From positions 1,490,001 through 1,554,000 of the forward strand of contig NC_088307.1 of NCBI RefSeq assembly GCF_032854445.1: DNA of 64,000 nt, read 5' to 3'. Under the pieces are notes generated by a model that saw only the letters and a program-made list of their open reading frames with translations, made no database searches and was not told the DNA's origin. Of the stretch, positions 30,631 to 43,700 are shown piece by piece. The first letter of the stretch is position 1. Each line of letters opens with the position of its first letter. Source of the DNA: Liolophura sinensis (taxonomy: Eukaryota > Mollusca > Polyplacophora > Chitonida > Chitonidae). Both the position numbers and the translations under genes were made by a program.

Positions 30631-31147
30631 TGAATGTTGTTTTAGTAAAGTTGACATAATGACATTATCGTATCTGGCTTAGTGATGTTGCGTGTTTGAA
30701 TCTGCGGCTACAGATGTAAGTCAGGCTGTATCCGTTAACTAGTAAATCCATGGTGGTGGAATTTCTTCTTGCGCTGTCACGTCCTTTACTCATAAACCTC
30801 TAACTATCAGTCAAACTGTCATTAGGCACTGCGAGGATCGCGGATAATTAATAAAAAAATAAATATGACTCTCCACCAATATTTATATTAGGTAGTGAAG
30901 TTCTTCTCCAAGAATAGGTTATTGTGCTTGACTTGAAGTTCTGGATAATCTGGTGTTGTTTTACAAACGTATAAATTATTTAACGACGTGATCTAGTGTA
31001 GACATTCACATTGTCCTATTGTTTGGGACAGACGATATGTAAACATGTGAAACCCTTGTTCGATTTCCCTTCGATTTTGCAAATGTATATGATTTGACGA
31101 CGGCTGTGTTAGTCCATAGAAATCCGAACGAATTTAATTTACTTTAA
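30631..31147. other. Non-coding stretch, nothing recognised
   Basis: Unique AT-rich DNA downstream of the GPCR-derived array. I looked for a paralog of GPCR exon 2 and saw none. Confidence 0.5.
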
Positions 31148-31305
31148 TGTCTTAGACAGGGTTTACATGTGTTTACTTTATGTTTCTGTCAGACAGGTTT
31201 TACATGTGTTTACTCTATATTTCTGTCAGACAGGGCTTACAAGTGTTACTCTATATTTCTGTCAGACAGGGTTTACATGTGTTTACTCTATATTTCTGTC
31301 AGAAA
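31148..31305. repeat. Short tandem repeat, about 37-bp unit, four copies
   Basis: Copies of 'tttacatgtgtttactctat' followed by 'atttctgtcagacaggg'. Confidence 0.88.
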
Positions 31306-31962
31306 GTAACAGGTTTATTCAGCGATTAACTAGATCGCTTTAATTTCCTAACATCCATCTCTAAAACCAAACCATGGTTTACAGTGAAGTCACCAGCAGT
31401 TAAGGTAACAGGTGTTACCCTCGTTCAAAACGTTGAACTCCGCCTAGTTTCGAGCATTCCACTGCTTTGGGAATAATTATGACTTCACCCGAGGCAATTG
31501 GTTCTTATCGTCGAAACAGAGGATATGGATTTTAAAATTATGAATTATAAAAAGTGTTTTCTAACTGCAATTTCTTTGCTATATATGGACATCCAACGTA
31601 TCAATGTGTAAAGCTTGGGTTGTTACGGGACACTGACTAAAGGCAAATTTGGTAGCGAGCTTCACTGATTTTACCGACTGCTGAATACAGACGACTCTCT
31701 AAAAGAAATAGACTATACTGATCAGGTTGTCATGAGAAATATAAAAATACGTTTCATCCTTGCACGCAATCGTGGCCGATGAAATTAGTTTTTGGTACTT
31801 TCCACTCCACCCCTAGAGGGCTGTGCGCAACTATGGCACTTAGAAATCGCCATTTTGGCGTTCTGTATGTTCAGTGCTCCAAACCTTTCGTGCGCGACCT
31901 GACTGATAAATCTCTGCCTGTTCCCGGACTAATATAATAATAACATGTGCCATTGTACTGTA
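31306..31962. other. Non-coding stretch, nothing recognised
   Basis: Unique sequence between minisatellites. No gene or RNA recognised. Confidence 0.5.
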
Positions 31963-32850
31963 ACCATGGGTGGGTTATCATGTCTCGTGTATTGTGACAA
32001 CGGGTGGGTTATCATGTCTCGTGTATTGTGACAACGGGTGGGTTATCATGTCTCGTGTATTGTGACAACGGGTGGGTTATCATGTCTCGTGTACTGTGAC
32101 AACGGGTGGGTTATCATGTCTCGTGTACTGTGACAACGGGTGGGTTATCATGTCTGGTGTACTGTGACAACGGGTGGGTTATCATGTCTGGTGTCAGCTA
32201 CTGAGACAACGGGTGGGTTATAATGTCTGATGTCAGTGTACTGTAACAACGGGTGGGTTATCATGTCTGGTATCAGTGTACTGTGACAACGGGGGTTATC
32301 ATTTCTGGTGTCAGTGCACTGTAACAACGGGTGGGTTATCATGTCTGGTATCAGTATACTGTGACAACGGGGGGTTATCATTTCTGGTATCAGTGCACTG
32401 TAACAACGGGTGGGTTATCATGTCTGGTATCAGTATACTGTGACAACGGGGGGTTATTATTTCTGGTGTCATTGTCCTGTAACCATGGGTGGGATATCAT
32501 GTCTCGTGTTAGTGTACTGTGACAACGGGTGGGTTATCATGCCTGATGTCAATGCACTGTAACAACGGGTGGGTTATCATGTCTGGGGTCAGTGTACTGT
32601 GACAACGGGTGGGTTATCATGTCTGGCGTCAGTGTACTGTTACAACGGGTGGGTTATCATGTTTGGTGTCAGCGTACTGTAACAACGGTTGGGTTATCAT
32701 GTCTGGGGTCAGTGTACTGTGACAACGGGTGGGTTATCATGTCTGGGGTCAGTGTACTGTGACAACGGGTGGGTTATCATGTTTGGTGTCAGTGTACTGT
32801 GACAAGGGGTTGACTATCGTCTTTGGTGTTAGTGGACTTTGACAACGAAT
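31963..32850. repeat. Minisatellite, 34-bp then 40-bp units, about 24 copies
   Basis: The first six or so copies have a 34-base period ('tcatgtctcgtgtattgtga', then 'caacgggtgggtta'). From about 32160 the units lengthen to 40 bases by gaining 'gtcagt'. The core 'gacaacgggtgggttatcat' is constant. Confidence 0.93.
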
Positions 32851-33060
32851 GGACTATCATGTCCGGTGTGAGTGTACTTTGACAACAAATTGGGTGCCAT
32901 GTCTGAGTACTGTGATAGCAAGCGAGGTGTCATGTTTGTGCACTGTGATAACAAGCGGGGTGTCATGTCTGAGTGCTGTGATAGCAAGCGAGGTGTCATG
33001 TTTATGCACTGTGATATCAAGCGGTTGCCATGTCGGAGTACTGTGATAGCAAGGTGGGTG
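32851..33060. repeat. Degenerate tandem repeat, about 34-bp unit
   Basis: Copies of 'ctgtgatagcaagcgaggtg' followed by 'tcatgtttgtgca' or similar. They look like diverged relatives of the units on either side. Confidence 0.8.
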
Positions 33061-33412
33061 GCATGTCTGAGTGCTGTGATAGCAAGCTGGCTGTCATGTC
33101 TTGTGTCTGCATACTCTGATAGCAGGGGTGCCATGTCTGGTGTCTGTGTATTCTGATCGCAGGGGTACCATGTCTGGTGTCTGTGTATTCTGATCGCAGG
33201 GGTACCATGTCTGGTGTCTGTGTATTCTGATCGCAGGGGTACCATGTCTGGTGTCTGTGTATTCTGATCGCAGGGGTGTCATGTCTGGTGTCTGTGTATT
33301 CTGATCGCAGGGGTGTCATGTCTGGTGTCTGTGTATTCTGATCGCAGGGGTACCATGTCTGGTGTCTGTGTATTCTGATCGCAGGGGTGTCATGTCTGGT
33401 GTCTGTGAATTG
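33061..33412. repeat. Minisatellite, 37-bp unit, about nine copies
   Basis: Units contain 'gtgtctgtgtattctgatcg' and 'caggggtaccatgtctg'. Three units make 111 bases, so minus-strand reading gives a spurious 37-residue repeat. Confidence 0.93.
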
Positions 33413-35280
33413 TGACATGAGGCTGATGCCATATCTGCTGCCTGAGTACTGTGGTAACAAGCGGAGTGTCCAATACTGGACCGTCCGTATGTGTAAGTAG
33501 CCTTGTGAAACTACACTTATTTCATTTATGTAGAATACTATTTGTTTGGACGAGACCAAACACTTTGACAAACCTAATGACGTAAAGTCAAACAATCTGA
33601 AGGTGGAATCGAACAAAGTTGTTTATTAGTGGTTATGAGAGGAATTAAACTAGAGCAATAAGAAAATATGGTAAGTATTCATATTGTCAAATATTAGTGT
33701 TTAAACATCTTTTTACAATTAGCGCATTAGTATCAAACGTGCTGTCTTGTAACGAACAGTTTTTGTGTAAATTTACGCTGAATCGCTTTAGTATGCGTTA
33801 TTGTCCGAACTCACTTAAGAATGCACTAATTATCAGTTTTAAAAAGCGAGCGAGTAATGATAGTGTGAATAATTCAACAAAGAATTAAAACCAAGCGGTT
33901 ACATCTGCTGCAATACGATACAGAGATGGTGAACGGAATCAGGAAAGCCGCTGATAGAGGAAATAATGGCTGATAACGATACTTGGGGTAAATAATTGGT
34001 TTTTACTGCGGAGTTTTAACAATGGGGGTATCGTTGGCAGAACGTTGGTGTTCGCTAGGGTGGCGCGTTCCCTCTAATATTGATTAGCGAAAACAGCACG
34101 CCTTCAACGGCATCGAGTTTGGATGGCTACTCGGCTTGGCTTACATGGTCGATAAAGCAGTTGAGAAATTAATAAAGCATCACAATGGCGGGGGAGAGCG
34201 ATTAAATTACGCCACATCGATTGAAGCGATGTCAGTCTGCATACGGACGGCTAGGGTTGAGGCTGAAGCGAGTTCTGTACCTCCAACAGAGCGTGAGTGG
34301 CTTCATGTTGGCCGCGGTGTGGTTCAAGGGCCTTAATACGGTAGGCTAATGTGACCGAAACGAAAATGATTTATTGTATAATTCAGAAAGATTTACCATC
34401 ACCGCCTGGCCGAGTGGTATGAGCGGTGGCCTCGACAACATTAAGCCATGACCGACCCCTCCTGTATAGGTTGCAAATTTACGATCGCAATTTTTTTCAG
34501 GATTTGTTGTTGAGATGTTTGAGAAATAGTTTTTCCTGGGGATTGTTTAGGTGATTTTCTCACTTCCGAAAGCAAATATACAGACGAAATAAATTCGACT
34601 TTACAGCCACTGGGCTGGAAAGTGGAATAAATATACAGCTCTCACTGTATATTCCATTTACAAATAAGTGGAAACTATGTTATATAGATGTAGATGCAGT
34701 GAAATTTGAATCATTTATGTGCGTTCACAAATTGATGGGGATCATGCCGCCCACATTTGTAAACGTTGCGCTTGCTGTTATTTTTTAAACAATAATGTGC
34801 TGGTACTTTGATCTATTATGAAACATAACCTTAGTTTAAATCTTATTCTCCCTAATTGTGTCTTTCGAATTTATCCACGGTGTAAAAGCAAAATGGCCCT
34901 TTTGAGAAGAAGCCAAGTGTTCGAACCATATTCTTTTCTACGCTAAAATATTTTTGCAGTTATACATGGAAGAAATTTAACTGTTCATTTTCTAATAGAA
35001 AAATGGCTCTTCTGAGAAGACGTTAAGTGTTTAAACCCATGACCTGTGGACTATTTCCTTGATAAAAGAGTTCATTGCACTAAGAAGAAAACTATGGGCA
35101 AGAACAATAGTGAAATCATTATATTGATCCGGTGGAGCACAGACAGATCTGATTCACACATGAATGTAACCCAAATTTTATACATTAGTTTTGAATTGTT
35201 CTTGGATACACGACTTCAATTTCTACCTTAGAGTGCCATCGTCCGCTTAATATGCTTAACGTTTTGTGCAGTCTTATGAT
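33413..35280. other. Non-coding stretch with a tRNA-like head fragment
   Basis: Mostly AT-rich unique DNA. At 34400-34430 'cctggccgagtggtatgagc' resembles a tRNA/SINE A box, but no complete tRNA or SINE follows. Short ORFs here (for example 34136-34336) show no known domain. Confidence 0.5.
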
Positions 35281-35282
35281 TG

Positions 35283-35548
35283 GGAACCTCCGTGGCCGAG
35301 GTAGTTAGCATGCTAGCACGCTGCAACCACCCAGCAGCCTCTTACTAATGTGGTCAAGGTAAACTCAGGTCAAGCCCATGCTGGCTTTCTCTTCATCGTA
35401 TGTGAGAAGGTCTGCCACAACCTGCGGATGGTCGTGGGTTTCCCCCGGGCTCTGCCCCGTTCCCCACAACATTATCCTGGCCGTCGCCGTACAATTGAAA
35501 TATTCTTGAGTACGGCGTAAAACACCAATAAAATGAATAAATAAGTCT
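35283..35548 (+). mobile_element. tRNA-derived SINE, diverged full-length copy
   Basis: The same layout as the SINE at 17231: a diverged tRNA head ('cctccgtggccgaggtagtt'), the body block 'ggatggtcgtgggtttc', the tail 'gaaatattcttgagtacg' and an A/T-rich end. Confidence 0.88.
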
Positions 35549-35684
35549 AACGTTCGTTCAATACTACTACTCTGCTACACACGTACATGTAAAAGTTCGC
35601 CAGTACCTTGCCAGAGCTCGGGGGCTTTACTCTCAGCCATTCGGTTTCATAAAATTGGCAAACCGACATCATGCCTTTATTTCA

Positions 35685-35800
35685 GTTTTTATTTGATTCA
35701 GTTTTACGCCGTTTTCAAGAATATTTCAAATATGCTAGTGTGAGCAGCATTATGATGAGAGCCCGGGGGAAACCCACAGTCAGCGGCCGGCGAGTTTGGC
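35685..35800 (-). mobile_element. SINE fragment, inverted
   Basis: Reverse-complement SINE tail and body ('gttttacgccgttttcaaga', 'gcattatgatgagagcccgg'). Confidence 0.75.
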
Positions 35801-36172
35801 TTTAAATGCTAAGCAAATAAACTAAAAAAAGAAACATAAATAAATATGAGGATTTCCGCGGGATGGTCCCTCTCTGCCTTCCATACCTGTCTCTCCGCAC
35901 CACTTCCGTAAACGCTTCAGAGCTTAGATGAAGAGTCGTTCGTTCTCGTTCACACCGACCACCGTGTCGTAGTCCGGGAGCTGAAAAGTGTCGGGGGAAG
36001 GGGAGAGGTTCTTGAGGAGGGGGAGCGGAAGGGAGGAGGTGATTTATGACCAAGTCACCCCAACCTGTGATCTAGCCCCTGTTTAACTCTGTCATTCCCC
36101 ATATCACACTCAACCTTTTCCCCCCGATTACCTGCATATTCAGTTTCTGTTGTATCCAGGGTATTGACTCAC

Positions 36173-36278
36173 CAACCATATGCCTTCCTGCAATATTGTC
36201 TCGGAGTACAGCAGGCGTCTGTCCCTTAGAACAGGTAAACTCACGGTGCTCAAGTAATGCCTTCCACCGAGAAGCCAT
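36173..36278 (-). CDS. Possible first coding exon of an unknown gene
   Basis: A minus-strand ATG at 36278 in good context opens a 35-codon frame (starting MASRWKALLEHREF). It ends at a strong 5' splice site (G|GTGAGT at 36172-36167). No downstream exon is recognised in the window, and SINE fragments lie on both sides. It may be a chance combination. Confidence 0.22.
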
Positions 36279-36394
36279 TTTGTTATCTGAAAACACCACG
36301 AATAAACCAGCAGATAAAAACTACACTCATTTAGGAAGTTCACATCACTGACTGCTACAGTATATAGCCATTTTACATTTAAGCCATTAGAGTT

Positions 36395-36570
36395 TAACTT
36401 TATTTATTTATTTCAAGAATATTCCACTTATACGACTGCGGTCAACATTACGGTGATATTCCACTTATACGACTGCGGTCAACATTATGGTGAGACGGAA
36501 CCGGACGCAGGCCAGGGGAAACCTGTCTGTACAGTACATATAGGTTGCAGAAACCGTATGCATAAATCAG
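36395..36570 (-). mobile_element. SINE tail fragment, inverted, partly duplicated
   Basis: 'caagaatattccacttatac' and 'gactgcggtcaacattacgg' are the reverse complement of the SINE 3' end. A piece of about 48 bases is repeated in tandem (36414 and 36455 regions). Confidence 0.75.
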
Positions 36571-36811
36571 TCAATCAAAAAATCATTATGAATTCTGGTG
36601 GTTTCTCACGCTACCTTTATTTTTAATTTCTAATAATTAGCGGGATTTTTCTTCAAGCGGAAAGTTACATTAAAATAATTTTGATAAGTAGTATATTAAA
36701 TTGTATTTACCTCACATCTGCAGATCCGACCATTCTATACTCGGTCAAAAAAGTAACTCCGGATTGAAATTTTCTTAAATACTAGTAAGGTTATAAAAGT
36801 AGAGTCAACAT

Positions 36812-36955
36812 TAATCTAAGGTGCAGACAACAATGGCCATTAATCTAAGGTGCAGACGACAACGGGCATTAATCTAAGGTGCAGACGACAACGGGCATTA
36901 ATCTAAGGTTGCAGACGACAACGGGCATTAATCTAAGGTGCAGACGACAACGGGG
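36812..36955. repeat. Short tandem repeat, 29-bp unit, five copies
   Basis: Copies of 'ctaaggtgcagacgacaacg' followed by 'ggcattaat', followed by a 13-14 base G run. Confidence 0.9.
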
Positions 36956-37054
36956 TACCCAATGGGGGGGGGGGGGGTAACTTCATGCTTCATGTTTTCC
37001 ATCATTGGGATCGACTACGTGTTCTCTAAAAACAAAGTACACAAGATGTCAATG

Positions 37055-37340
37055 AATGAATGAATGCTTGGGGTTTAACGTCGTACTTAACCATTTTTCA
37101 GTCATATGACGATGAGCAGTCATTAGGTGTGTGTACATACACTGTGTATTCTTGTGGCAGGCGAGTCTGTGCGGCTAAAGTGCTACGGCCACTGAATTAT
37201 CATGCCGAAAACACCTCATGACATAAATCCCCACACAGTCACATTGTACCGACACCGGGTCGACCAGTCATGTTTCCTTGCTCTAACCTCTCAGCGCTGG
37301 GCGTCAAGCGATGCAGTAACAAGTACCACTTTTAAAATTT
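37055..37340 (-). mobile_element. Second-family SINE, inverted, diverged
   Basis: The reverse complement matches the SINE at 21101: 'ggggtttaacgtcgtactta', 'tttttcagtcatatgacgat', 'accgggtcgaccagtc' and 'gcgtcaagcgatg' occur in the expected order. Confidence 0.8.
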
Positions 37341-37410
37341 TTTTGGTATGACCTGATCTGGTTTCGGCAAACAGCCAACAGTCCACTTCAAAAGGCAACG
37401 TCATGACATA

Positions 37411-37599
37411 TTGCCACACTTGACGTTAAATGAACGTAACCGATCCGCTGCTATACTTGCCGTGGGATTAACACAACAGGAAGTCACAAAACGTATGCGT
37501 TGTGACCGAAATGAGATTGCAGCAACATCAGAGAAATTTTCAGTACCTCGGGAATTGTTCCCGCTTGGACTTGCGTGGGCATATGGACACATCCAGCAT
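37411..37599 (+). pseudogene. Possible Tc1-like transposase N-terminal helix-turn-helix remnant
   Basis: A 63-residue frame (MPHLTLNERNRSAAILAVG, then TQQEVTKRMRCDRNEIAA) resembles the first helix-turn-helix of Tc1/mariner or paired-type transposases. There is no catalytic domain and no terminal repeat nearby, so at most a remnant. Confidence 0.35.
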
Positions 37600-37744
37600 T
37601 AGGCTCACAAACTTTTAGATATTGACCTTAACACTTCGTCAGAGACTCAATATTAACAACAATTGGTGATATTTTGTTTACAAATAAGCCGTTCGTTGGC
37701 CCTGAAAAGACAAAATTACAATAGATGCGTGTTAAAGGATGTAC

Positions 37745-40700
37745 AAGTACATACAGAGTCTGAAAAGCGTCAGATGATAGAAGAGCTGAGTCGCCGTGAC
37801 CATTAGGCCTTTACTTCTACAAGTACATACAGTCTGGGAGGGGTCAGATGATAAAAGAGCTGCTTTACAGTAACCATTAGGCCTTTACTTCTACAAGTAC
37901 ATACAGAGTATGGGAGGGGTCAGATGATAAAAGAGCTGATTCGCCGTCACCATTAGGCCTATACCTCCACAAGTACATACAGAGTCTGGGAGGAGTCAGA
38001 TGATAAAAGAGCTGGTTTGCCGTCACCATTAGGCCTTTACTTCTACAAGTACATACAGAGTATCAGAGGGGTCAGATGATAAAAGAGCTGGTTCGCCGTC
38101 ACATTAAGCCTTTACTTCTACAAGTACATACAAAGTCTGGGAGGGGTCAGATGATAAAAGAGCTGGTTTCCAGTGACCATTAGACCTTAACTTCTACAAG
38201 TACTCATAGTCTGGGGGGGGGGGGGGGGTCAGATGATAAAAGAGCTGGTTCGCCATGACCATTGGTCCTTTACTTCTACAAGTACATACAGAGTTTGGGA
38301 GGGGTCAGATGATAAAAGAGCTGGTTCCCCGTCACCATTAGGCCTATACTTCTACAAGTACATACAAAGTCTGGGAGGGGTCAGATGATAAAAGAGCTGG
38401 TTTCCAGTGACCATTAGACCTTAACTTCTACAAGTACTCATAGTCTGGGGGGGGGGGGGCGTCAGATGATAAAAGAGCTGGTTCGCCATGACCATTGGTC
38501 CTTTACTTCTACAATTACATACAGTCTGGGAGGGGTCAGATGATAAAAGAGCTGGTTCGCAGTGATCATTAGGCCTTTGCTTCTAGAAGTACATACAGAG
38601 TCTGGGAAGAGTCAGATAAAAAAAGAGCTGGTTCCTCGTGAACATTACGTCTTTACTTCTACAAGTACATACAGAGTCTGGAAGGGGTCAGATGATAAAA
38701 GAGCTGGTTTGCAGTGACCATTAAGCCTTCACTTCTAGAAGCACATACAGAGTCTGGGAAGAGTCAGATAAAAAAAGAGCTGGTTCCCCGTGAACATTAG
38801 GCCTTTACTTCTATAAGTACGTACAGAGTTTGGGAGGGGTCAGATGATAAAAGAGCTGGTTCGCCATCACCATTAGGCCTATACTTCTACAATTACATAC
38901 AGTCTGGAAGGGGTCAGATGATAAAAGAGCTGGTTCGCCGTCACCATTAGGCCTTTATTTCTACAAGTACATACAGAGTCTGAGAGGGGTCAGATGATAA
39001 AAGAGCTGGTTCGCCGTCACCATTAGGCCTTTATTTCTACAAGTACATACAGAGTCTGAGAGGGGTCAGATGATAAAAGAGCTGGTTCCCCGTCACCATT
39101 AGGCCTTTACTTCTACAATGTACATATCGAGTTAAGGAAGCGTCAGATAATAAAAGAGCTGGTTTGCAGTGACCATTAGGCCTTTACTTCTACATGTACA
39201 TACTGAGTATGGGAGGGGTCAGATGATAAAAGAGCTGCTTTACAGTGATCATTAGGCCTTTACTTCTACAAGTATTTATGGTGTGGGAGGGGTCAGATGA
39301 TAAAAGAGCTGGTTTGCAGTGACCATTAGGCCTTTACTTCTACAAGTACATACAGAGTCTGAGCAGCGTCAGATGATAAAAGAGCTGGTTCCCCGTCATC
39401 ATTAGGCCTTTACTTCTACAAGTACATACAGAGTATGGGAGGGGTCAGATGATAAAAGAGCTGGTTTGCCGTCACCATTAGGCCTTTACTTCTACACGTA
39501 CATACTGAGTATGGGAGGGGTCAGATGATAAAAGAGCTGCTTTACAGTGGCCATTAGGCCTTTACTTCTACCAGTACATACAGACTATGGGACAGGTCAG
39601 ATAATAAAAGAGCTGGTTTACAGTGACCATTAGGCCTTCACTTCTACCAGTACACACAGACTTTGGGAGGGGTCAGATAATAAAAGCGCTGGTTCGCCGT
39701 GACCATTAGGTCTTTACTTCTACAAGTACATACAGAGTATCAGAGGGGTCAGATGATAAAAGAGCTGGTTTACAGTGACCATTAGGCCTTCACTTCTACA
39801 AGTACATACAGACTATGGGAGGGGTCAGATAATAAAAGAGCTGGTTCGCCGTGACCATTGGTCCTTTACTTCTACAAGTACATACCGAGTCTGAGCAGCG
39901 TCAGATGATAAAAGATCTGGTTTGCAGTGACCATTAGGCCTTTACTTCTACAAGTACATACAGAGTTTGGGAGGGGTCAGATGATAAAAGATCTGGTTTG
40001 CAGTGACAATTAGGCCTTTACCTCTACAAGTACATACAGAGTCTGGGAGGGGTCAGATGATAAAAGAGCTGGTTCCCCGTCACCATTAGGCCTTTACTTC
40101 TACAATGTACATATCGAGTTAAGGAAGCGTCAGATGATAAAAGAGCTGGTTTGCAGTGACAATTAGGTCTTTACTTCTACAAGTACATACACAGTATATC
40201 AGGGGTCAGATAATAAAAGAGCTGGTTTACAGTGACCATTAGGCCTTTACTTCTACAAGTATTTATGGTGTGGGAGGGGTCAGATGATAAAAGAGCTGGT
40301 TTGCCGTGACCATTAGGCCTTTACTTCTACAAGTACATACAGAGTCTGAGCAGCGTCAGATGATAAAAGAGCTGGTTCCCCGTCACCATTAGCCCTTTAC
40401 TTCTGCAATGTACATATTGAGTTAAGGAAGCGTCAGATGATAAAAGAGCTGGTTTGCCGTCACCATTAGGCCTTTACTTCTACACGTACATACTGAGTCT
40501 GGGAGGGGTCAGATGATAAAAGAGCTGCTTTACAGTGGCCATTAGGCCTTTACTTCTACCAGTACATACAGACTATGGGAGAGGTCAGATAATAAAAGAG
40601 CTGGTTTACAGTGACCATTAGGCCTTCACTTCTACCAGTACACACAGACTTTGGGAGGGGTCAGATAATAAAAGCGCTGGTTCGCCGTGACCATTAGGTC

Positions 40701-43700
40701 TTTACTTCTACAAGTACATACAGAGTCTGGGGGGGGTCAGATGACAAAAGAGCTGGTTTACAGTGACCATTAGGCCTTCACTTCTACCAGTACATACAGA
40801 CTATGGGAGGGGTCAGATAATAAAAGAGCTGGTTCGCCGTGACCATTGGTCCTTTACTTCTACAAGTACATACAGAGTCTGAGCAGCGTCAGATGATAAA
40901 AGATCTGGTTTGCAGTGACCATTAGGCCTTTACTTCTACAAGTACATACAGAGTTTGGGAGGGGTCAGATGATAAAAGATCTGGTTTGCAGTGACCATTA
41001 GGCCTTTACCTCTACAAGTACATACAGAGTCTGGGAGGGGTCAGATGATAAAAGAGCTGGTTCCCCGTCACCATTAGGCCTTTACCTCTACAAGTACATA
41101 CAGAGTCTGAGAGGGGTCAGATGATAAAAGAGCTGGTTTGCCATGAACATTAGACCTTTACCTCTACAAGTACATACAGAGTCTGAGAGGGGTCAGATGA
41201 TAAAAGAGCTGGTTCGCCGTCACCATTAGGCCTTTACCTCTACAAGTACATACAGAGTCTCAGCAGCGTCAGATGATAAAAGAGCTGGTTTGCCGTGACC
41301 ATTAGGTCTTTACTTTTACAAGTACATACAGAGTCTGAGCAGTGTCAGATGATAAAAGAGCTGGTTCGCCGTCACATTAGGCCTTTACTTCTACAAGTAC
41401 ATACAGAGTCTGAGCAGCGTCAGATGATAAAAGAGCTGGTTTGCCGTGACCATTAGGCCTTTACTTCTACAAGTACATACAGAGTCTGAGCAGCGTCAGA
41501 TGATAAAAGAGCTGGTTCGCCGTCACATTAGGCCTTTACTTCTACAAGTACATACAGAGTCTGAGCAGCGTCAGATGATAAAAGAGCTGGTTTGCCGTGA
41601 CCATTAGGCCTTTACTTCTACAAGTACATACAGAGTCTGAGCAGCGTCAGATGATAAAACAGCTGGTTTGCCGTGACCATTAGGCCTTTACTTCTACAAG
41701 TACATACAGAGTCTCAGAGAGGTTAGAGGATAAAAGAGCTGGTTTGCCGTGACCATTAGGCCTTTACCTCTACAAGTACATACAGAGTCTGAGAGGGGTC
41801 AGATGATAAAAGAGCTGGTTCGCCGTGACCATTAGGCCTTTACTTCTACAAGTACATACAGAGTCTGAGCAGCGTCAGATGATAAGAGCTGGTTCGCCGT
41901 GACCATTAGGCCTTTACTTCTACAAGTACATACAGAGTCTGAGCAGCGTCAGATGATAAAAGAGCTGGTTTGCCGTGACCATTAGGCCTTTACTTCTACA
42001 AGTACATACAGAGTCTCAGAGAGGTTAGATGAGAAAAGAGCTGGTTCGCCATGACCATTAGGCCTTTACCTCTACAAGTACATACAGAGTCTGAGAGGGG
42101 TCAGATGATAAAAGAGCTGGTTCGCCGTGACCATTAGGTCTTTACTTCTACAAGTACATACAGAGTCTGAGCAGCGTCAGATGATAAAAGAGCTGGTTTA
42201 CCATGACCACTAGGCCTTTACTTCTACAAGTACATACAGAGTCTGAGCAGCGTCAGATAATAAAAGAGCTGGTTCGCCGTGACCACTAGGCCTTTACTTC
42301 TACAAGTACATACAGAGTCTGAGCAGCGTCAGATGATAAAAGAGCTGGTTCGCCGTGACCATTAGGCCTTTACTTCTACAAGTACATACAGAGTCTGAGC
42401 AGCGTCAGATGATAAAAGAGCTGGTTTACCATGACCATTAGGCCTTTACCTCTACAAGTACATACAGAGTCTGAGAGGGGTCAGATGATAAAAGAGCTGG
42501 TTCGCCGTGACCATTAGGCCTTTACCTCTACAAGTACATAAAGAGTCTGAGAGGGGTCAGATGATAAAAGAGCTGGTTCCCCGTCACCATTAGGCCTTTA
42601 CCTCTACAAGTACATACAGAGTCTGGGAGGGGTCAGATGATAAAAGAGCTGGTTTGCAGTGACCATTAGACCTTTACTTCTACAACTACATACAGACTAT
42701 GGGAGGGGTCAGATAATAAAAAAGCTGGTTCGCCGTGACCATTGGTCCTTTACTTCTACAAGTACATACAGAGTCTCAGAGAGGTTAGATGATAAAAGAG
42801 CTGGTTCGCCGTGACCATTAGGCCTTTACTTCTACAAGTACATACAGAGTCTGGGAGGGGTCAGATAATAAAAGAGCTGGTTCGCCGTGACCATTAGGCC
42901 TTTACTTCTTCAAGTACATACAGAGTCTAACAGGGGTCATATGATAAAAGATCTGGTTTGCAGTAACCATTAGGCCTTTACCTCTACAAGTACATACAGA
43001 GTATGGGAGGGGTCAGATGATAAAAGAGCTGGCTCGCCGTGAACATTAGGCCTTTACCTCTACAAGTACATACAGACTATGGGAGGGGTCAGATGATAAA
43101 AGAGCTGTTTCACGGTGACCACTAGGCCTTCACTTCTACAAGTACATACAGAGTCTGGGAGGGGTCAGATGATAAAGGGGCTAGTTCCTCGTCACCATTA
43201 GGCCTTTACTTCTACAAGTACATACAGAGTCTGAGCATCGTCAGATGATAAAAGAGCTCGTTCCCCGTGACCATTAGGCCTTTATTTCTACAAGTACATA
43301 CAGTCTGGGAGGGGTCAGATGATAAATGAGTTGGTTCGCCATGACCATTAGGCCTTTACCTCTACAAGTACATACAGAGTCTGAGCAGCGTCAGATGATG
43401 AAAGAGCTGGTTCGCCGTGACCATTAGGCCTTTACTTCTACAAGTACATACAGAGTCTGAGCAGCGTCAGATGATAAAAGAGCTGGTTTACCATGACCAC
43501 TAGGCCTTTACTTCTACACGTACATACAGAGTCTGAGCAGCGTCAGATAATAAAAGAGCTGGTTCGCCGTGACCACTAGGCCTTTACTTCTACAAGTACA
43601 TACAGAGTCTGAGCAGCGTCAGATGATAAAAGATCTGGTTCGCCGTGACCACTAGGCCTTTACCTCTACAAGTACATACAGAGTCTGAGAGGGGTTAGAG

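Noticed and set aside
33017-33616. 199-residue minus-strand ORF with a 37-residue periodicity
   Set aside because: Explained by three 37-bp minisatellite units per 111 bases.
34400-34470. tRNA gene
   Set aside because: Only an A-box-like stretch is present. No complete cloverleaf could be traced.
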